Origin: Xylona heveae TC161
Lineage: Eukaryota > Ascomycota > Xylonomycetes > Xylonales > Xylonaceae
Length of the DNA stretch: 64,000 bases
Direction of reading: 5' to 3'
Assembly: GCF_001619985.1 (NCBI RefSeq)
Contig: NW_017264194.1
Coordinates: 2,661,511-2,725,510 of the forward strand
Part shown: in pieces, positions 46,199 through 56,870 of the stretch
Layout: each line of letters opens with the position of its first letter
Position numbering within the stretch: position 1 is the stretch's first letter
Program-made: the position numbers and the translations under genes
Notes under the pieces: generated by a model
What the model saw: only the letters and a program-made list of their open reading frames with translations
What the model was told of the DNA's origin: nothing
Database searches by the model: none

Positions 46199-47884
46199 TG
46201 TTGGTCAATTTTTGTTTCTTCTTGTTTCTTCTTTTGATATCTTCCCGCCAGTCTTATGTGGCTGTCTTCATGTGATACTGCTATCTCCTAGACCCTTAAA
46301 AAGGTGGAGCGTTTGCAAACACTTGTATTGATATTTTCTTCAACACGATCGTGCATTTGCTCTTATCGACCAGGCTAAGCTACTAAGCGATCCCAAAGTC
46401 GTCTCGTTCCGGAACACACATAAAACCACCGATATGATACACTTACATTGTTACCGCAGTAAGGTTTGTGCATACCGACCAACCTAAGGTAGAGAGCCCG
46501 CTGGAGAGCAACCTGGTCGGCCTACGGGGTCCGCGACCAAGTTTCAAGTTCGGCGTCCATCCCTAAGCATCCTGGTAACCAATCGAGCCCGTCGAAGGGT
46601 CACCATCCGTTCCTCATTATAGCGGGGGGGTCATGGCGATCACTAGTCTACAGCGAGCTACGGAATGATGATGATGATGATGATGGATCTACCGGTAAGG
46701 TTATATGTGAATGCTTGACGCAACAGCACATGAAAGAGATTACGGAGACGAGCTGTGACCGCGTTAATGACCGAGTAGCATGCCCTCTCTGGATGCATCC
46801 ATCCGTGGAGCGGCACTTGGCAGGCTACGCTGCCGTAGAGGAGGGAGACCGGCGACCTACACGACCTACAGCTGGACCACGCTGTTTCGAAACCCAAAGT
46901 TTCACAGTTGGATGGAACAAGAGGGACACACATTAGTTAGAGTAACTTATCTTCAAAGAAGGTGGGAGGCATCCCTACCATCCCGCCAATGATAAGTCCT
47001 TGATGCGGCGCTACTATGACCGTCATTGGCTTGCGCATCCCGTGACGTCGTCCCCCAGTCGAAGTTTATCAGAGTATGGCCGCCCAAAAGACAAGAAGTG
47101 TCTACTATCCCTCTCTAGCCCAGCCCAAGTCATCGTCCACTAAGACAAGGGACTGATCGCACTTGCACCCTGGCTCCTTGGCCGTGAAGGAAACGGAAGG
47201 TTGCTTGTCAACTTGCCGAGCTTCGCAGAACCCTCCGGCCGCCATTCCTGCATATAACTCTTTCCCCTCCAAAACCTTCTCGCCGTCTTTTTGAGTAGCT
47301 GCCTTCCTTATTATATTTTCCAACCAAAGAGACTGTCAATTAAAACCAGAGAGTCCCGACAGCCTTTCGCGGCAGCAAAGAAGCGAAAGCAGAGGCAACT
47401 TTGCCCTCTACTCTTCTACACAAGTATAGCCGAGGGTGACGAAAGTCTACAATTGCTCAGGCCACGCTTGCCTGCGCCGAGGTGCGTGCTCCAGTAACTT
47501 CGCTTCACCACCGCTTGAGATCCGTCATTGTATATCACCATTCGTGTCCCGGGTCGCTCCTTCCTCTGCGCTTCTTATCACTCGTCTCTTCACAGCTGAA
47601 CCGCTTAGCTGACGGCCATTCTAGCGGGAATCGCCTCTTTATCATATGATAGAGGGTATCTTCGTTAGGTGATTTTATACACCTAAAGCCTAAAGCGGGG
47701 CAGTGCTCTCACCACGCAACGACATCAAAACCCAGATTCACGTCGAACCAGCTTTTAAAGCTATTTGAGTGTGAAACGCATCAAAAATCAACGCTGCGAG
47801 CCACAGTTCTAGCCGATCTATCTGAACAAGCCAGTTTTGAACGTCCACTTATTCCTTGACTGCACGAGACGTCCCAAATCCAAG
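46199..47884. promoter_or_regulatory. large divergent region, Sfm1 / Igo1
   Basis: About 1.7 kb between two outward-facing starts. It holds an ATG trinucleotide run (46665-46685) and a G7 run (46624-46630). The last 550 bases before Igo1 contain a CT-rich stretch (47540-47590). A long leader for Igo1 is likely. No protein gene is recognisable. Confidence 0.45.
46665..46685 (+). repeat. ATG microsatellite (7 units)
   Basis: Seven perfect ATG units in non-coding sequence between Sfm1 and Igo1. Such tracts vary easily in length. Confidence 0.9.
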
Positions 47885-48523
47885 ATGAATCCTCACCAGA
47901 AGAACAAGATTGATATCAGCGTAAGTGTTAATCAATCTACACATCAAGCTTACAGCTCATTGCGGGCCTGGCTCTTCTGTTCGGTCGTGGTTGCATTTCC
48001 CGCTAACCCGGTGTTTATCGCAATTTAGTCGCTTTCCGAGGAGGAGCAGCGCCTCTTCCGACTTTACGGAAAGCTTCCAAACCGCAATGATCTTCTTCAA
48101 AACAAACTCAAGGTGAGCGAGTTTACCTTTCAACGTGCGGTCTGCGACGCGCGACGTGAACAAATCTAATGGGCACTGCAGGAACGCAAGTATTTCGACT
48201 CGGGAGACTATGCGCTTTCAAAAGCCGGAAAAGCTACTGATGTCGGTGTGACCTCGATTGGATCTCAGCACCCTTCTCCTGAAACAATCCCTCATCTTGC
48301 CCCCTCTCCTGGACCCCATGGCAATGGCAACGGCAACGGCCAGCCTGGACACAGTCATAGTATGCAGAACGGAAGCCCGGTCAAGGAAAGCAGCTTCTTG
48401 CATCGGGGCCAAAGCATTGACGATGGCGAGCCGGACGAAAAACCCGAGAACCCGGAGCTTCGAGAGGTGAAAGTGAGCCCGCCCCCGGCCAGAGAGGGCG
48501 TGCCGATTCGGTGGCAGCACTAG
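47885..48523 (+). CDS. IGO1: endosulfine / mRNA stability protein Igo1
   Basis: This small phosphoprotein, when phosphorylated by the Greatwall-type kinase Rim15, inhibits PP2A and promotes entry into quiescence. Exons 47885-47920, 48029-48112 and 48182-48523 join in phase to 153 aa. The conserved core is LFRLYGKLPNRNDLLQNKLK followed by ERKYFDSGDYAL. Ser47 in FDSGDY is the expected phosphorylation site. The C-terminal half is disordered, with a Gly/Asn run (GNGNGNGQ). The gene shows the normal fungal layout with both introns flanking the core. Confidence 0.95.
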
Positions 48524-49089
48524 GAGGGGAGTGCTGGAGAGGAGTCTCGGAGATTTGTTGTTACTGCCTTCTTAACGATAGACCAGAAGCTGTTGACAGG
48601 GGTTTCAATCGGCGCGTTTGGAAGGCAAAAGCTGACGGCCCGCCATGGTTGCATAAGCAAGCACACGCACACGCACACGCACACGCACACGCACCACCAC
48701 CGAGTCCCAAGCAATTCAAGCTGGCGTTTCTCGGACAGATGCTTTGATATTTTCTCTTGTACTTGCCGTTGCCTTTTTCAGTGGGGGAACAATTCCATAT
48801 CGTCATTTGATGATCTTGTCTCATTTGCTTCGAACCCTCTGTGATGGATGGCTGATCGGAAGTATCACGGAGGAGAAAATGTTGCTCGGATGCTACGGTG
48901 TTCTTGACCCCTGGTTATGGGACTCTTAGGTCGTTTTTATTCTCATTTAGGGAACCTTATTACACTTTTAAAAGAAACGCCAACTCATGGTCTTAACTTC
49001 CGGTAGCCTTAAGCCAGTGACTCGAGGGTGCATCAACAACATCCTCAAATGGTGCCACGTGAATATATCAAATCACACACTCCGATATT
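48524..49089. other. convergent 3' region, Igo1 / MYG1
   Basis: This spacer lies between converging stops and holds a GCACAC hexamer repeat at 48661-48694. No gene is seen. Apparent frames across the repeat are artefacts of its periodicity. Confidence 0.5.
48661..48694 (+). repeat. GCACAC hexamer repeat in Igo1 3' flank
   Basis: Five perfect GCACAC units followed by GCAC. It begins about 140 bases after the Igo1 stop, so it probably lies in that transcript's 3' UTR. It is open in all frames and creates spurious HAHAHA or CVCVCV frames. Confidence 0.9.
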
Positions 49090-50289
49090 TTACAACACCA
49101 GAGCCTTTTCCGCCATAGCCTTTGCCCCGTCAAATGTCTTGTTGCCACCAATAAAGCCACTAGCATGGGTGAAGACGCAACCCGGGATTCCGGCGACTTC
49201 GTCCAACTTGTCGTCCCGCACGCCGCGCCAGGCTGCGGGCAATGGTTTGCGGCTCTCAAACGAGTCCTTTGCGACAGAAACCGCTTGAATGCGCCATTTG
49301 GCGCCTTCCTGAGGACCTTCAGGGTACAAGACATACAGGACCTTCTCCTCCTGAGGGTGCTCTGCCTCAAGAGTGTACAGGTGGTCCTTCCACGGCACAG
49401 ATCGCTCCAAAACCATGATACGGCCGTTGGAATCGATCTCCTTGCGCTTGGCATAGGACGCATGTACGACAGCCCGGGCCGGCAGCCAAGCACGGTGGTA
49501 GTATTCGAGCTTCCGCAGGAACACGGTGCCCATGAGGCTCGATGCTTGCAAGAAACGCTCATCCTCCTCCTTCTGAAGCTGCTCGGCAGACTTGCCTTCG
49601 GTATCTTCAAAGTTGGCGTTCAGGTCGCCGACCAGGGAGCCCAAGTTGATGCTGCTATCTTGGAATCGCTTCTGCAGGTGGGCGGTATCTTTGGGATCGT
49701 AGACGGAAATGCCATTGTCATGCGCATCCAAGGCCTCCACAAAGTCCGTATACAACTTCTCGTACAGAACCTTTACCTCTTCCGCCTCCTCCTGCAGCTT
49801 GGTCTGTTGGGCAATAATCGACTTGCCAAAATGCATGTATACGAGACCTGCACTGGACAGTTTGGTCGCGCGTTTGGGGAAAGTCGTGTCAAATGTCCGC
49901 TGGTGATGATCATACCGGTTGGAGGCAGGGTTGTACTCGCCGCCAACATCCACGACGGTGTGGCATGTCGAGAGCAAAGCAGGGTCGCGCGTACGGATCA
50001 GAGTCGATGGGTTGTAGGTGGGCAGGAGTCGAAGAAGGTATACTGCAAGCGCTTCGTCGGCGTGGAAGTGGCCACTATAAATTTTCAGATACATTTGTCA
50101 ACATTATGCCCTTCGCCCCAAGATAGAAGATCCCAGCAATGCCCATGTTCTGCCAAAGGAGCAGGCTGGAGCTGTTCTTCGGGGCAGAGATACTTACTTG
50201 TGGGTGCCAATGACGGCGGGGGTGGAGCGATCGACCTTCAGTCTCTTGGAAGCAATTTCTTCGGCCATTTTGAAGAATCTTCGGAACAT
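49090..50289 (-). CDS. MYG1: MYG1 family exonuclease / DHH-like hydrolase
   Basis: MYG1 is a DHH-type nuclease reported to act on RNA in both nucleus and mitochondria. The N-terminal exon gives VIGTHN and, after an intron (about 50200-50075), continues GHFHADEALAVYLLRLLP. Further conserved parts are VVDVGGEYNPASNRYDHHQR with the DHH motif, LSSAGLVYMHFGK, EALDAHDNGIS, and near the end FTHASGFIGGNKTFDGA. Two in-frame ATGs exist. The one at 50289 adds MFRRFFK, a short basic and aromatic leader that could target mitochondria. The one at 50268 starts MAEEIASKRLKVD, a possible nuclear form. Confidence 0.93.
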
Positions 50290-51358
50290 GCAACGGAGGG
50301 GAGGTCTAGATAGGTATCTGCTTTAATTTGACGACAATTGATGAGAAGAAACGTCTTCGATTTCTTCAAAGATTCCGCAAGACTTTAATTTTTGCTACGG
50401 AAACTTTTGAGATCTCTACCTACCACGGGTAAACTAGAAGATTTGGTATTGGTGGGTGTGTCGGTAGCGAAGATCTTGTCTGTGTTCAGGGTCTGTCAGC
50501 CACACCGTCCCCGCTATTGGCAGCCAAATGATCCAATAACAAAGGTATTATTACACAATCACATAGTGGATGCTTAAGCAGTCAATCTACTCGGCTGAAT
50601 ATTGTCACGATCATGCAAAGCTTCATTAAAATGAAAATCGGCTTTAACATAACACTGGATACCGTTCAGAATTCTTTAGTATTTTGTTGAAACGGAGCCA
50701 GGCAGGAATGTTGCATGTGATTTCTGATCCGGACACTCAGTAGCATTTGAGGTCAGCTACACAAGTTATAAGATGGATAATTTCAATTCCATAGATCGAG
50801 GATCATTTTAGTCTCAGAGTGCCTTGGATTCCATACCTAATCAAGCTTGTGTCTGATACAATGTGTTTGGTTTTACAAGCAGGAAAATGCACACACGACA
50901 CTTTCCAGGGTCAATTTTGTCCCAAGGCACTGACGCCATCCACAAGACATAGCTAGACCTTTGCTTGAGGAACCACAATTGCGTCAAACATTTACGAGAG
51001 TGTATCCTCTTACCAATATACCCATGGAGACAAGGATCTGAGATATTTCTTTTTTTCACATTAGCTGATAAATTGCATCAAAAGTGTTTCGATTCTCATG
51101 GCCACGTGGAGATAAGTAGCCAAAAAGGTAACAAACGCGGTTAAAGTGTCGGTCAAGCTGCAGCAAGTTCTGGGCCTCATCAGCGCTACTCTGAACTGCT
51201 TCACACCGCCCTATCAACCCACATTCTCCCTCCCCCCACCTTCAAAAGGCCCTGACGTGCACGAGGTGCGTCAATCCGTTCAGTCAGAAACTGAATCGTT
51301 CTGACTGGCGCCTCGAAACTGGCTGCGCTCTCGCGCCTGCCTCCTGTTTGTTGCACTC
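50290..51358. promoter_or_regulatory. divergent region, MYG1 / Ice2
   Basis: About 1.07 kb between outward-facing starts. It contains a CACGTG at about 51103. The last 150 bases before Ice2 are C/T-rich. No gene is supported. Confidence 0.4.
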
Positions 51359-52798
51359 ATGTGGTTATTCCGGATCCTCTCTTCGGCGGTCTTCTTGGTG
51401 TCTATCCTGCTCACGGTGCCCCTCACTTTTGACGTCGGCGGAAGGACCTGCGGCCTGGCATTCTCCCTCGCACTTGCAACTTATTACTTTCTTTACTGCG
51501 TACTTCGGATCGCAACACCAGAAAGGTCACGGTTTCGAAAGGGTCTCGTGCACGCGCTCAGTTGGACGCAATGGATTGTCCTTCCCACGCTTATGATTGC
51601 CTGTCTCAATAGATTTTCTGTGGACTCTGTCAGTAGCGCAGGATGGATCGAGCGCACCTTTGACGGGAAAAGAGCTGCGGACAAAGGCCTGAGTGAATGG
51701 CTCTTTGGGCACAATGGCCTGTTTGAGACGGCAACCATCGGGAGTTGGGACAAGGTCCTTCAATGGTCCACTCCTGTCTTTCAGCTTTCAGAAGGATTTT
51801 GCAGCCTGCTAGTGATTCAGTCTGCTGGGCAGATCAGTCGGTGGCTCGTTAATGGAGAACGGGGTGAAAGCTGGATGGTCAGTACCTGGTCAAATCATGT
51901 TTCTTGGAGATGTATGACTGATCAAATGCTTTTTTTTTCGTAGATTGGTTTACTCGTCATGTCGGCTTCTATCATCTCAAGCTCCGTATACTTTCTCTGG
52001 AGGATCACAACCTTTCCCGAAATTGGAAATGTTGACGCGACCTTGATTGGCGTCGCCATCACTTGTGCAGTGTTCTTGGCCGCGTGGGGAATTGGAAGTG
52101 GAAAGGGCAATCCAGTCGAGAGTTCACTTCTTGTAGGTTACCACGGAGAATATCAGACCGTGAGAATTTCATGCTAATTCAAGTAATAGTTTGCCTATAT
52201 CACCCTTTGCATCTATCAAATCTTCACAGACTATCAACCTTCTCACCCAGCCGAAAGTGTCCCGCCGCCAGCTCAACAGGATTTCCCCCCATTTCCGCCG
52301 GCCGTCATGGCTCCATACACCACGCTCCTGCATGCTCTTTCGATCTTACCTTCCACCATTCATGCTGCATTTAATTTTCTCCTGGCCGCATTGAGTACAA
52401 TCACGCCCTCAGTGTTCATCTCTCTCATGTATCGGTCTTCTGTCCTCTACGCCTCAACTAGAATCATCCCAGCTGTTCGGGAGTCTGGGGCTCGTGCGCT
52501 GTCTCAAGAAGCCTCGCTTGAAGATGATGACGGTGCAGGAAAACTTCTTGGGCTTCTAAGCTGGTTCAGTCCGAGCATACTGATTGCCGTCTACACGAGT
52601 TTGCTGATGCAGCACTTTTCGTCCACAGCAGGCGACGGCGTGGCGGGGGAATGGTTGACCAGCCAAGTCGGTGATGCTGGCGGAAATCTATGGCGCTGGA
52701 TCAATCTCGGCGGTACAATGGCATTGTACACTCTGGAGCTGTATCTCGGCAAGGCCGACATTGACGGCGGGCTAACTGGCCATTGGAAAGCCGATTAA
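51359..52798 (+). CDS. ICE2: Ice2-family ER membrane protein
   Basis: This polytopic ER protein is known in yeast for cortical ER inheritance and control of phospholipid and lipid-droplet use. The N-terminal segments LSSAVFLVSILLTVPLTFDV, CGLAFSLALATYYFLYCVL and WIVLPTLMIACLN are hydrophobic. After an intron (about 51877-51944) come IGLLVMSASIISSSVYFLW and ATLIGVAITCAVFLAAWGIG. A third exon begins FAYITLCIYQIFTDY after an intron (about 52133-52188). The last helices include LLGLLSWFSPSILIAVYTSL. The protein ends LTGHWKAD. The order matches the Ice2 family, with about 440 aa. Confidence 0.9.
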
Positions 52799-53778
52799 TC
52801 ATCATAAGAGGAACAGCCGGTTGAGCGGCAGACCACTCAGAGAAAGACTGGACATATCAATCCAGTGCAATCCAGTGCGTTCTAAATCAAAAGGACTAGA
52901 CGTCGTTTGTTCGAGCCTGCGCGTGCAGCCCACAGCCAGAGCACGTCCTGATGCAGCACAGCAGGACCTTCAGTACACCTTATTAGAAGCCCGTTTCAGC
53001 TTCGGATGAAGCTGTGGAGAGGAGACGATCTCATCATCATTACCCTGCCATTTTCTTCTACCCTCTGATCTCAAAATTACTCCACACCCGGACACCATCT
53101 TCAGACCTCTACATTGATGACCTTTCCCCTTGTACATACCCCGTCAACAATGCTCATCCTTTTTCTCCTGTCTTTATTTATCTTTACATCATTGCAATCG
53201 TCCTGCAATACCACAGCCAACAGGCATATCATGGCGTTTATTTTTATTTGCAATTGAAATGGGTTCAGAATAAGCAGAATGTTTCAATGATTGCTCTTCT
53301 AAATACGTGACTGCCTTTGTGATTCGTATGCTTACTATCTGGCAAATGTTCTAATCTTATGGAACCCGGGCCAGATGCAGACTTGGATGGCCTTATGGCT
53401 TCTTGCGCTGAACTTAGATAAGGCATTGGCTTGCTGTAGGGGGATCTCCTGTATCCATACCACATACAAGTCATGTCTGCTTGACTTGTGCACTCTCACA
53501 TCGATTGCCGTCGCTTATGGAAGCTGGCTTGGCTTAGATCAAGAATGTTTCGTCCTGATCATATGCATCTGCTCAGCTGGGCGCCGCATTCTCTATTATC
53601 CGCAGTCCGCGAAAATCAGCCCGCAGCTGGCGGGTTTGTGAACTTGTGAATGAGAGCGTATCCAGGTTTGAGATGCACCATAATAGACGGTGTGACGATT
53701 TTCTTCTCCCCGGCCGGCCTATTTCAAGCTGAGCAGACTGCCCACTTAACCAAGAATTGGGAAATCGCCTGGCACTTC
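52799..53778. other. convergent 3' region, Ice2 / PTAR1-like
   Basis: About 1 kb between converging stops. It has a direct repeat of AATCCAGTGC near 52859-52878. Short frames at 53014-53310 and 53375-53641 resemble nothing. Confidence 0.4.
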
Positions 53779-54966
53779 TCACGCAATATCTTCTTTGAAA
53801 ACGCTGATCCACCGCAACCCCTTCTCCTGCGACGTGCCCTTTGATGCACCTTCACTTCCAGCAAGAGAAATGATATCATTCTCCATATTATTCTCCGTGC
53901 CAGATTTAGCTGATTGTCCCAAATTGTCACGTATTCTAGCAAGAAGCTGTTCCCTCTGATCAACGCTCAAAATCTCGCTCGAAGCAAGGACACTCCGAAG
54001 AAAACACCAGACGGCTTCATGCTCCCACTTGAAATTAAGCGTCAGATCAACGACCTCTTGTACGAGCTGCAGTGGCACTGCAGACACGTAGTCCACATCT
54101 CTGTCTCCACGTCGGAGGAGAAATAAGAGAAATGACCAGCCAGAAGTGTCACTCGCATGGGTCAAACACCATTCTTGCACGCTTCGACAGAATGTAATGT
54201 ATAGATCACTCCTATTGCTGTCGGCAAAAACCGTAGTCGTAGCAGACCGCCAGGTATCTGCAAGATATATCATTTCTCGCGCGTAGTTCCACGCGTAGTA
54301 GTTTTTGGGATGTCGTTCTGCTGCTTTCATGACAAGTCTAAGCTCAGACATGGGAATTGTCGACGCTAGGTTTGTTGCTTCATCTGTCTCATTGAATGCT
54401 GTGAGAGATTCCTTTCGCGTTGACGCCGGCCAGAGCCATACAATGTCGTAGAATTGTGTATATATCCAGCGCCGATAATACCATAGCGTGGGCGATTTAG
54501 AATGCCGATGCAAAGGGGACGTTAAGATGCTTTCGAGAAATACTAATTCCTCATGCACCGCTTTTTTCAAGGGCCTCTCTTCTTCTTGGCTTTGTGCATT
54601 TCCCAACGCACCAAACTTAGATGCATGGCGCTTTAAAGCAAATAATCGCTTCTTCCGGGCATTAGCTGCCGTCAAATGCTCTGGGTCAAATAATAATATG
54701 ATTGAAGACGCCTGGAAATAATCATGTTGTTTGCAAGGATCAGGAGAAAGGCCATTTGAGGCCTGAAAAAATAATGTCCGCGCAAAACAAAATGCCCGGA
54801 TTAAGCCCTGTTTTGAAATCCCGAAACTGGGTCCGTCTTCAATGATGGGAAGGTGTCCGTCTGCTGGAGCAGGGACTAGGCTGGAAGGAAGGATTTCGAA
54901 TTCGAATTTAATTCCTTTCCAGCGCTCAAGAAATGTCGAGATGCGTGTATATATTTCTTGTTCCAT
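53779..54966 (-). CDS. protein prenyltransferase alpha-repeat protein (PTAR1-like)
   Basis: A single intronless exon of 395 aa. It carries prenyltransferase alpha-subunit repeats: LEHL-like SSIILLFDPEHLTAANARKK, SPTLWYYRRWIYTQ, LRLVMKAAERHPKNYYAWNY and VQEWCLTHASDTSGWSFLLF. The last repeat, LTLNFKWEHEAVWCFLRSVL, is followed by a charged tail. The overall layout matches the PTAR1/Ecm9-type proteins more than the classical Ram2 or Bet4 subunits, because the repeats are few and divergent. PTAR1 works with a beta subunit in prenylating SNAREs in animals. The fungal substrate is not known. Confidence 0.82.
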   Translation of the reverse strand: MEQEIYTRISTFLERWKGIKFEFEILPSSLVPAPADGHLPIIEDGPSFGISKQGLIRAFCFARTLFFQASNGLSPDPCKQHDYFQASSIILLFDPEHLTAANARKKRLFALKRHASKFGALGNAQSQEEERPLKKAVHEELVFLESILTSPLHRHSKSPTLWYYRRWIYTQFYDIVWLWPASTRKESLTAFNETDEATNLASTIPMSELRLVMKAAERHPKNYYAWNYAREMIYLADTWRSATTTVFADSNRSDLYITFCRSVQEWCLTHASDTSGWSFLLFLLRRGDRDVDYVSAVPLQLVQEVVDLTLNFKWEHEAVWCFLRSVLASSEILSVDQREQLLARIRDNLGQSAKSGTENNMENDIISLAGSEGASKGTSQEKGLRWISVFKEDIA

Positions 54967-55294
54967 GGTTTTTGATGAAAATTTATTTTGTCATTTTTCC
55001 GGATTTCCGGGTTTCCGGGGCATAATGTAGACTTGAATGTGGAATTTCAGGCGGCTGTGCCATTGTTTTGGCCCGCTGGGATGGAGGATCTTTAAGCTAG
55101 ACATACGGGTCGAACGAGAGCTCGGTTCCCCATTGCGTAGCTGCGTTTGCTTGCCGCAGTTCAGTTCGTCTAATACACAAGCTCAACTGTCCCGGGCAGC
55201 TTTCGACGGCAACAGCCCAGATACTCGGGACTCGTCCTTGGAAATATCAATACGAGATCTATGAGATAGAGACTTCCAAGGGCATACCGACAAG
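54967..55294. promoter_or_regulatory. divergent promoter, PTAR1-like / Get1
   Basis: A 328-bp spacer between outward-facing starts. Three near-tandem TTTCCGG units lie at 54997-55018, close to the PTAR1-like start. They could be a factor-binding cluster. Confidence 0.45.
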
Positions 55295-56143
55295 ATGCCT
55301 TCTCTCCTTCTCATCGTGTTCGTCCTCCAGCTGGTCATTCATCTGATCAATTCTTTTGGCGCCAATGCGCTCAACAACTGGGTATGTCGGTGCTCTATAG
55401 CATCTATACGCCAATTTACACACATCATGCAAGAAGCTTTACTGACTTAGGAGCAGATATGGACGCTTTACAATAAAGGGCCCACGCCGACCGCAAAAGC
55501 GTATAAAGAGCAAGTCCGGCTGCGACGGGAAGTGGTCAAGCTGCGGACCCAAATGAATGCCACGAGCAGTCAAGACGAATTCGCAAAGTGGGCTAAGCTG
55601 CGAAGAGCCCATGATAAGACACTTGCAGAATACGAGAAGATTTGTATGTATTTCCTCTTTCCTTTTTCCCGCTGCGCCAGGCGTGGTGGGGGGAAACGAG
55701 TGGATGGGTGTGATGCTAACAGATGCCACTTTGCAGCTTCCTCTCTCAACGCGTCGAAAGCGTCATTCGATAGCACATTTACGTTTGGCCGTTACGCGTG
55801 CACCAATGGTCTTCGACTCGTTCTACAATTCTGGTATGCGAAGCAGCCAATGTACTGGATCCCCCAGGGCTGGTTGCCCAGCTATGTCGAGTGGATTCTC
55901 TCCTTCCCCCGCGCGCCGAGGGGTAGCGTCAGCATTCAGATATGGGGAATTGCATGCGCCAGCATCATTCAGATGTTGCATACTGCGCTTACGGCCGGGA
56001 TTGCTCTTGTGATTGGGAAGAATGGCAAGAATGGGAAGAATGGCAAGAATGGAAAGGCGCAGCCTCAAAAGGTCCCGGTTCCAGCTGCAAGCTCGACAGA
56101 GCTGCCCAAGGGTGAGGAGGGCGAGAGCAAAAAGCAATCCTGA
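55295..56143 (+). CDS. GET1: Get1, ER receptor for tail-anchored proteins
   Basis: With Get2, this receives tail-anchored proteins from Get3 and inserts them into the ER. The first helix is LLLIVFVLQLVIHLINSFG, followed after an intron by the cytosolic coiled coil (EQVRLRREVVKLRTQM, EFAKWAKLRRAHDKTLAEYE). After a second intron come the helices GLRLVLQFWYAKQPMYWIPQ, PRGSVSIQIWGIACASIIQM and TALTAGIALVI. A stretch of four GKN units (56015-56056) follows the last helix. The protein ends GEEGESKKQS. About 210 aa, normal for fungi apart from the repeat. Confidence 0.95.
56015..56056 (+). repeat. coding 9-bp tandem repeat (GKN) in Get1
   Basis: Four 9-bp units of the type GGNAAGAAT, plus a final GGAAAG, encode GKNGKNGKNGKNGK after the last membrane helix. 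The units alternate GGG and GGC codons, so pairs repeat as an 18-bp unit. Confidence 0.95.
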
Positions 56144-56870
56144 TGATTGATGATGAAACTTTTTCCTTGACATGTATATATATCATTTTTTCTAAATCTT
56201 TCTCAAACCATAAGGGCTGAAATGAACAATATTTTGCGTAAAATAAAGGAATGTTTCTCATCAATTTTGACGCAGAGTTCTCAGAGCCAGTGCTCAAACT
56301 CTGCAACACGAAGTGAGATATCCTCTTCGATGAAGAGGAATTTGCTTCTATATTGGCATTCATTTTGACTTTGGAGACCATGTAAAGGAGATCGTCAAAG
56401 CTTCGATAGTGCCGTACGCGTACGCTTTCTAATGGGAAGGGAGGAAATCGCTGTAATGGTAAGTCTTGGTGAGTTCATTTTGCGGGACGGTATTTGTTCT
56501 ATATAGCATTCCAATGGAGAAGGATCGGATTTCATTATTCAGAGGGACCATTTCTATGGTCTGTCCTGACGATATTCGAAAAGCGACAGTGGTGGAAAGA
56601 ATTGAAGACAAACTCGAATCGCTAAAGAAATATTAAAAAATACGGCGAGGTAGTCGGACCAATGCTAACATTATGTTTTACGGTACCCACGTCAAGCCTA
56701 AATGACATCCACTATCGATAGCGAAAGCGAAGCTGCCTCGGTGTACAATAATAAACCACCTTAGCTGGCTACAACAAAGTGGTCGAGCAGCCCACCAGTC
56801 TCTTCCCAACCACCACCACTCCGATTGCTGGCCTCACCCTCTCGTACCAGCACTCCGCAGCATATTCAAA
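56144..56870. other. intergenic: Get1 3' end and next promoter
   Basis: A 727-bp spacer between two plus-strand genes. It contains GCGTACGCGTACGC-like alternating sequence near 56412-56426. No gene is recognised. Confidence 0.4.

Noticed and set aside
48520-48844. Frames with HAHAHA or CVCVCV runs
   Set aside because: These arise from the GCACAC repeat, which is open in every frame.
49165-50313. 382-codon plus-strand frame opposite MYG1
   Set aside because: It is the antisense shadow of the MYG1 coding sequence, a by-product of GC-rich third positions.
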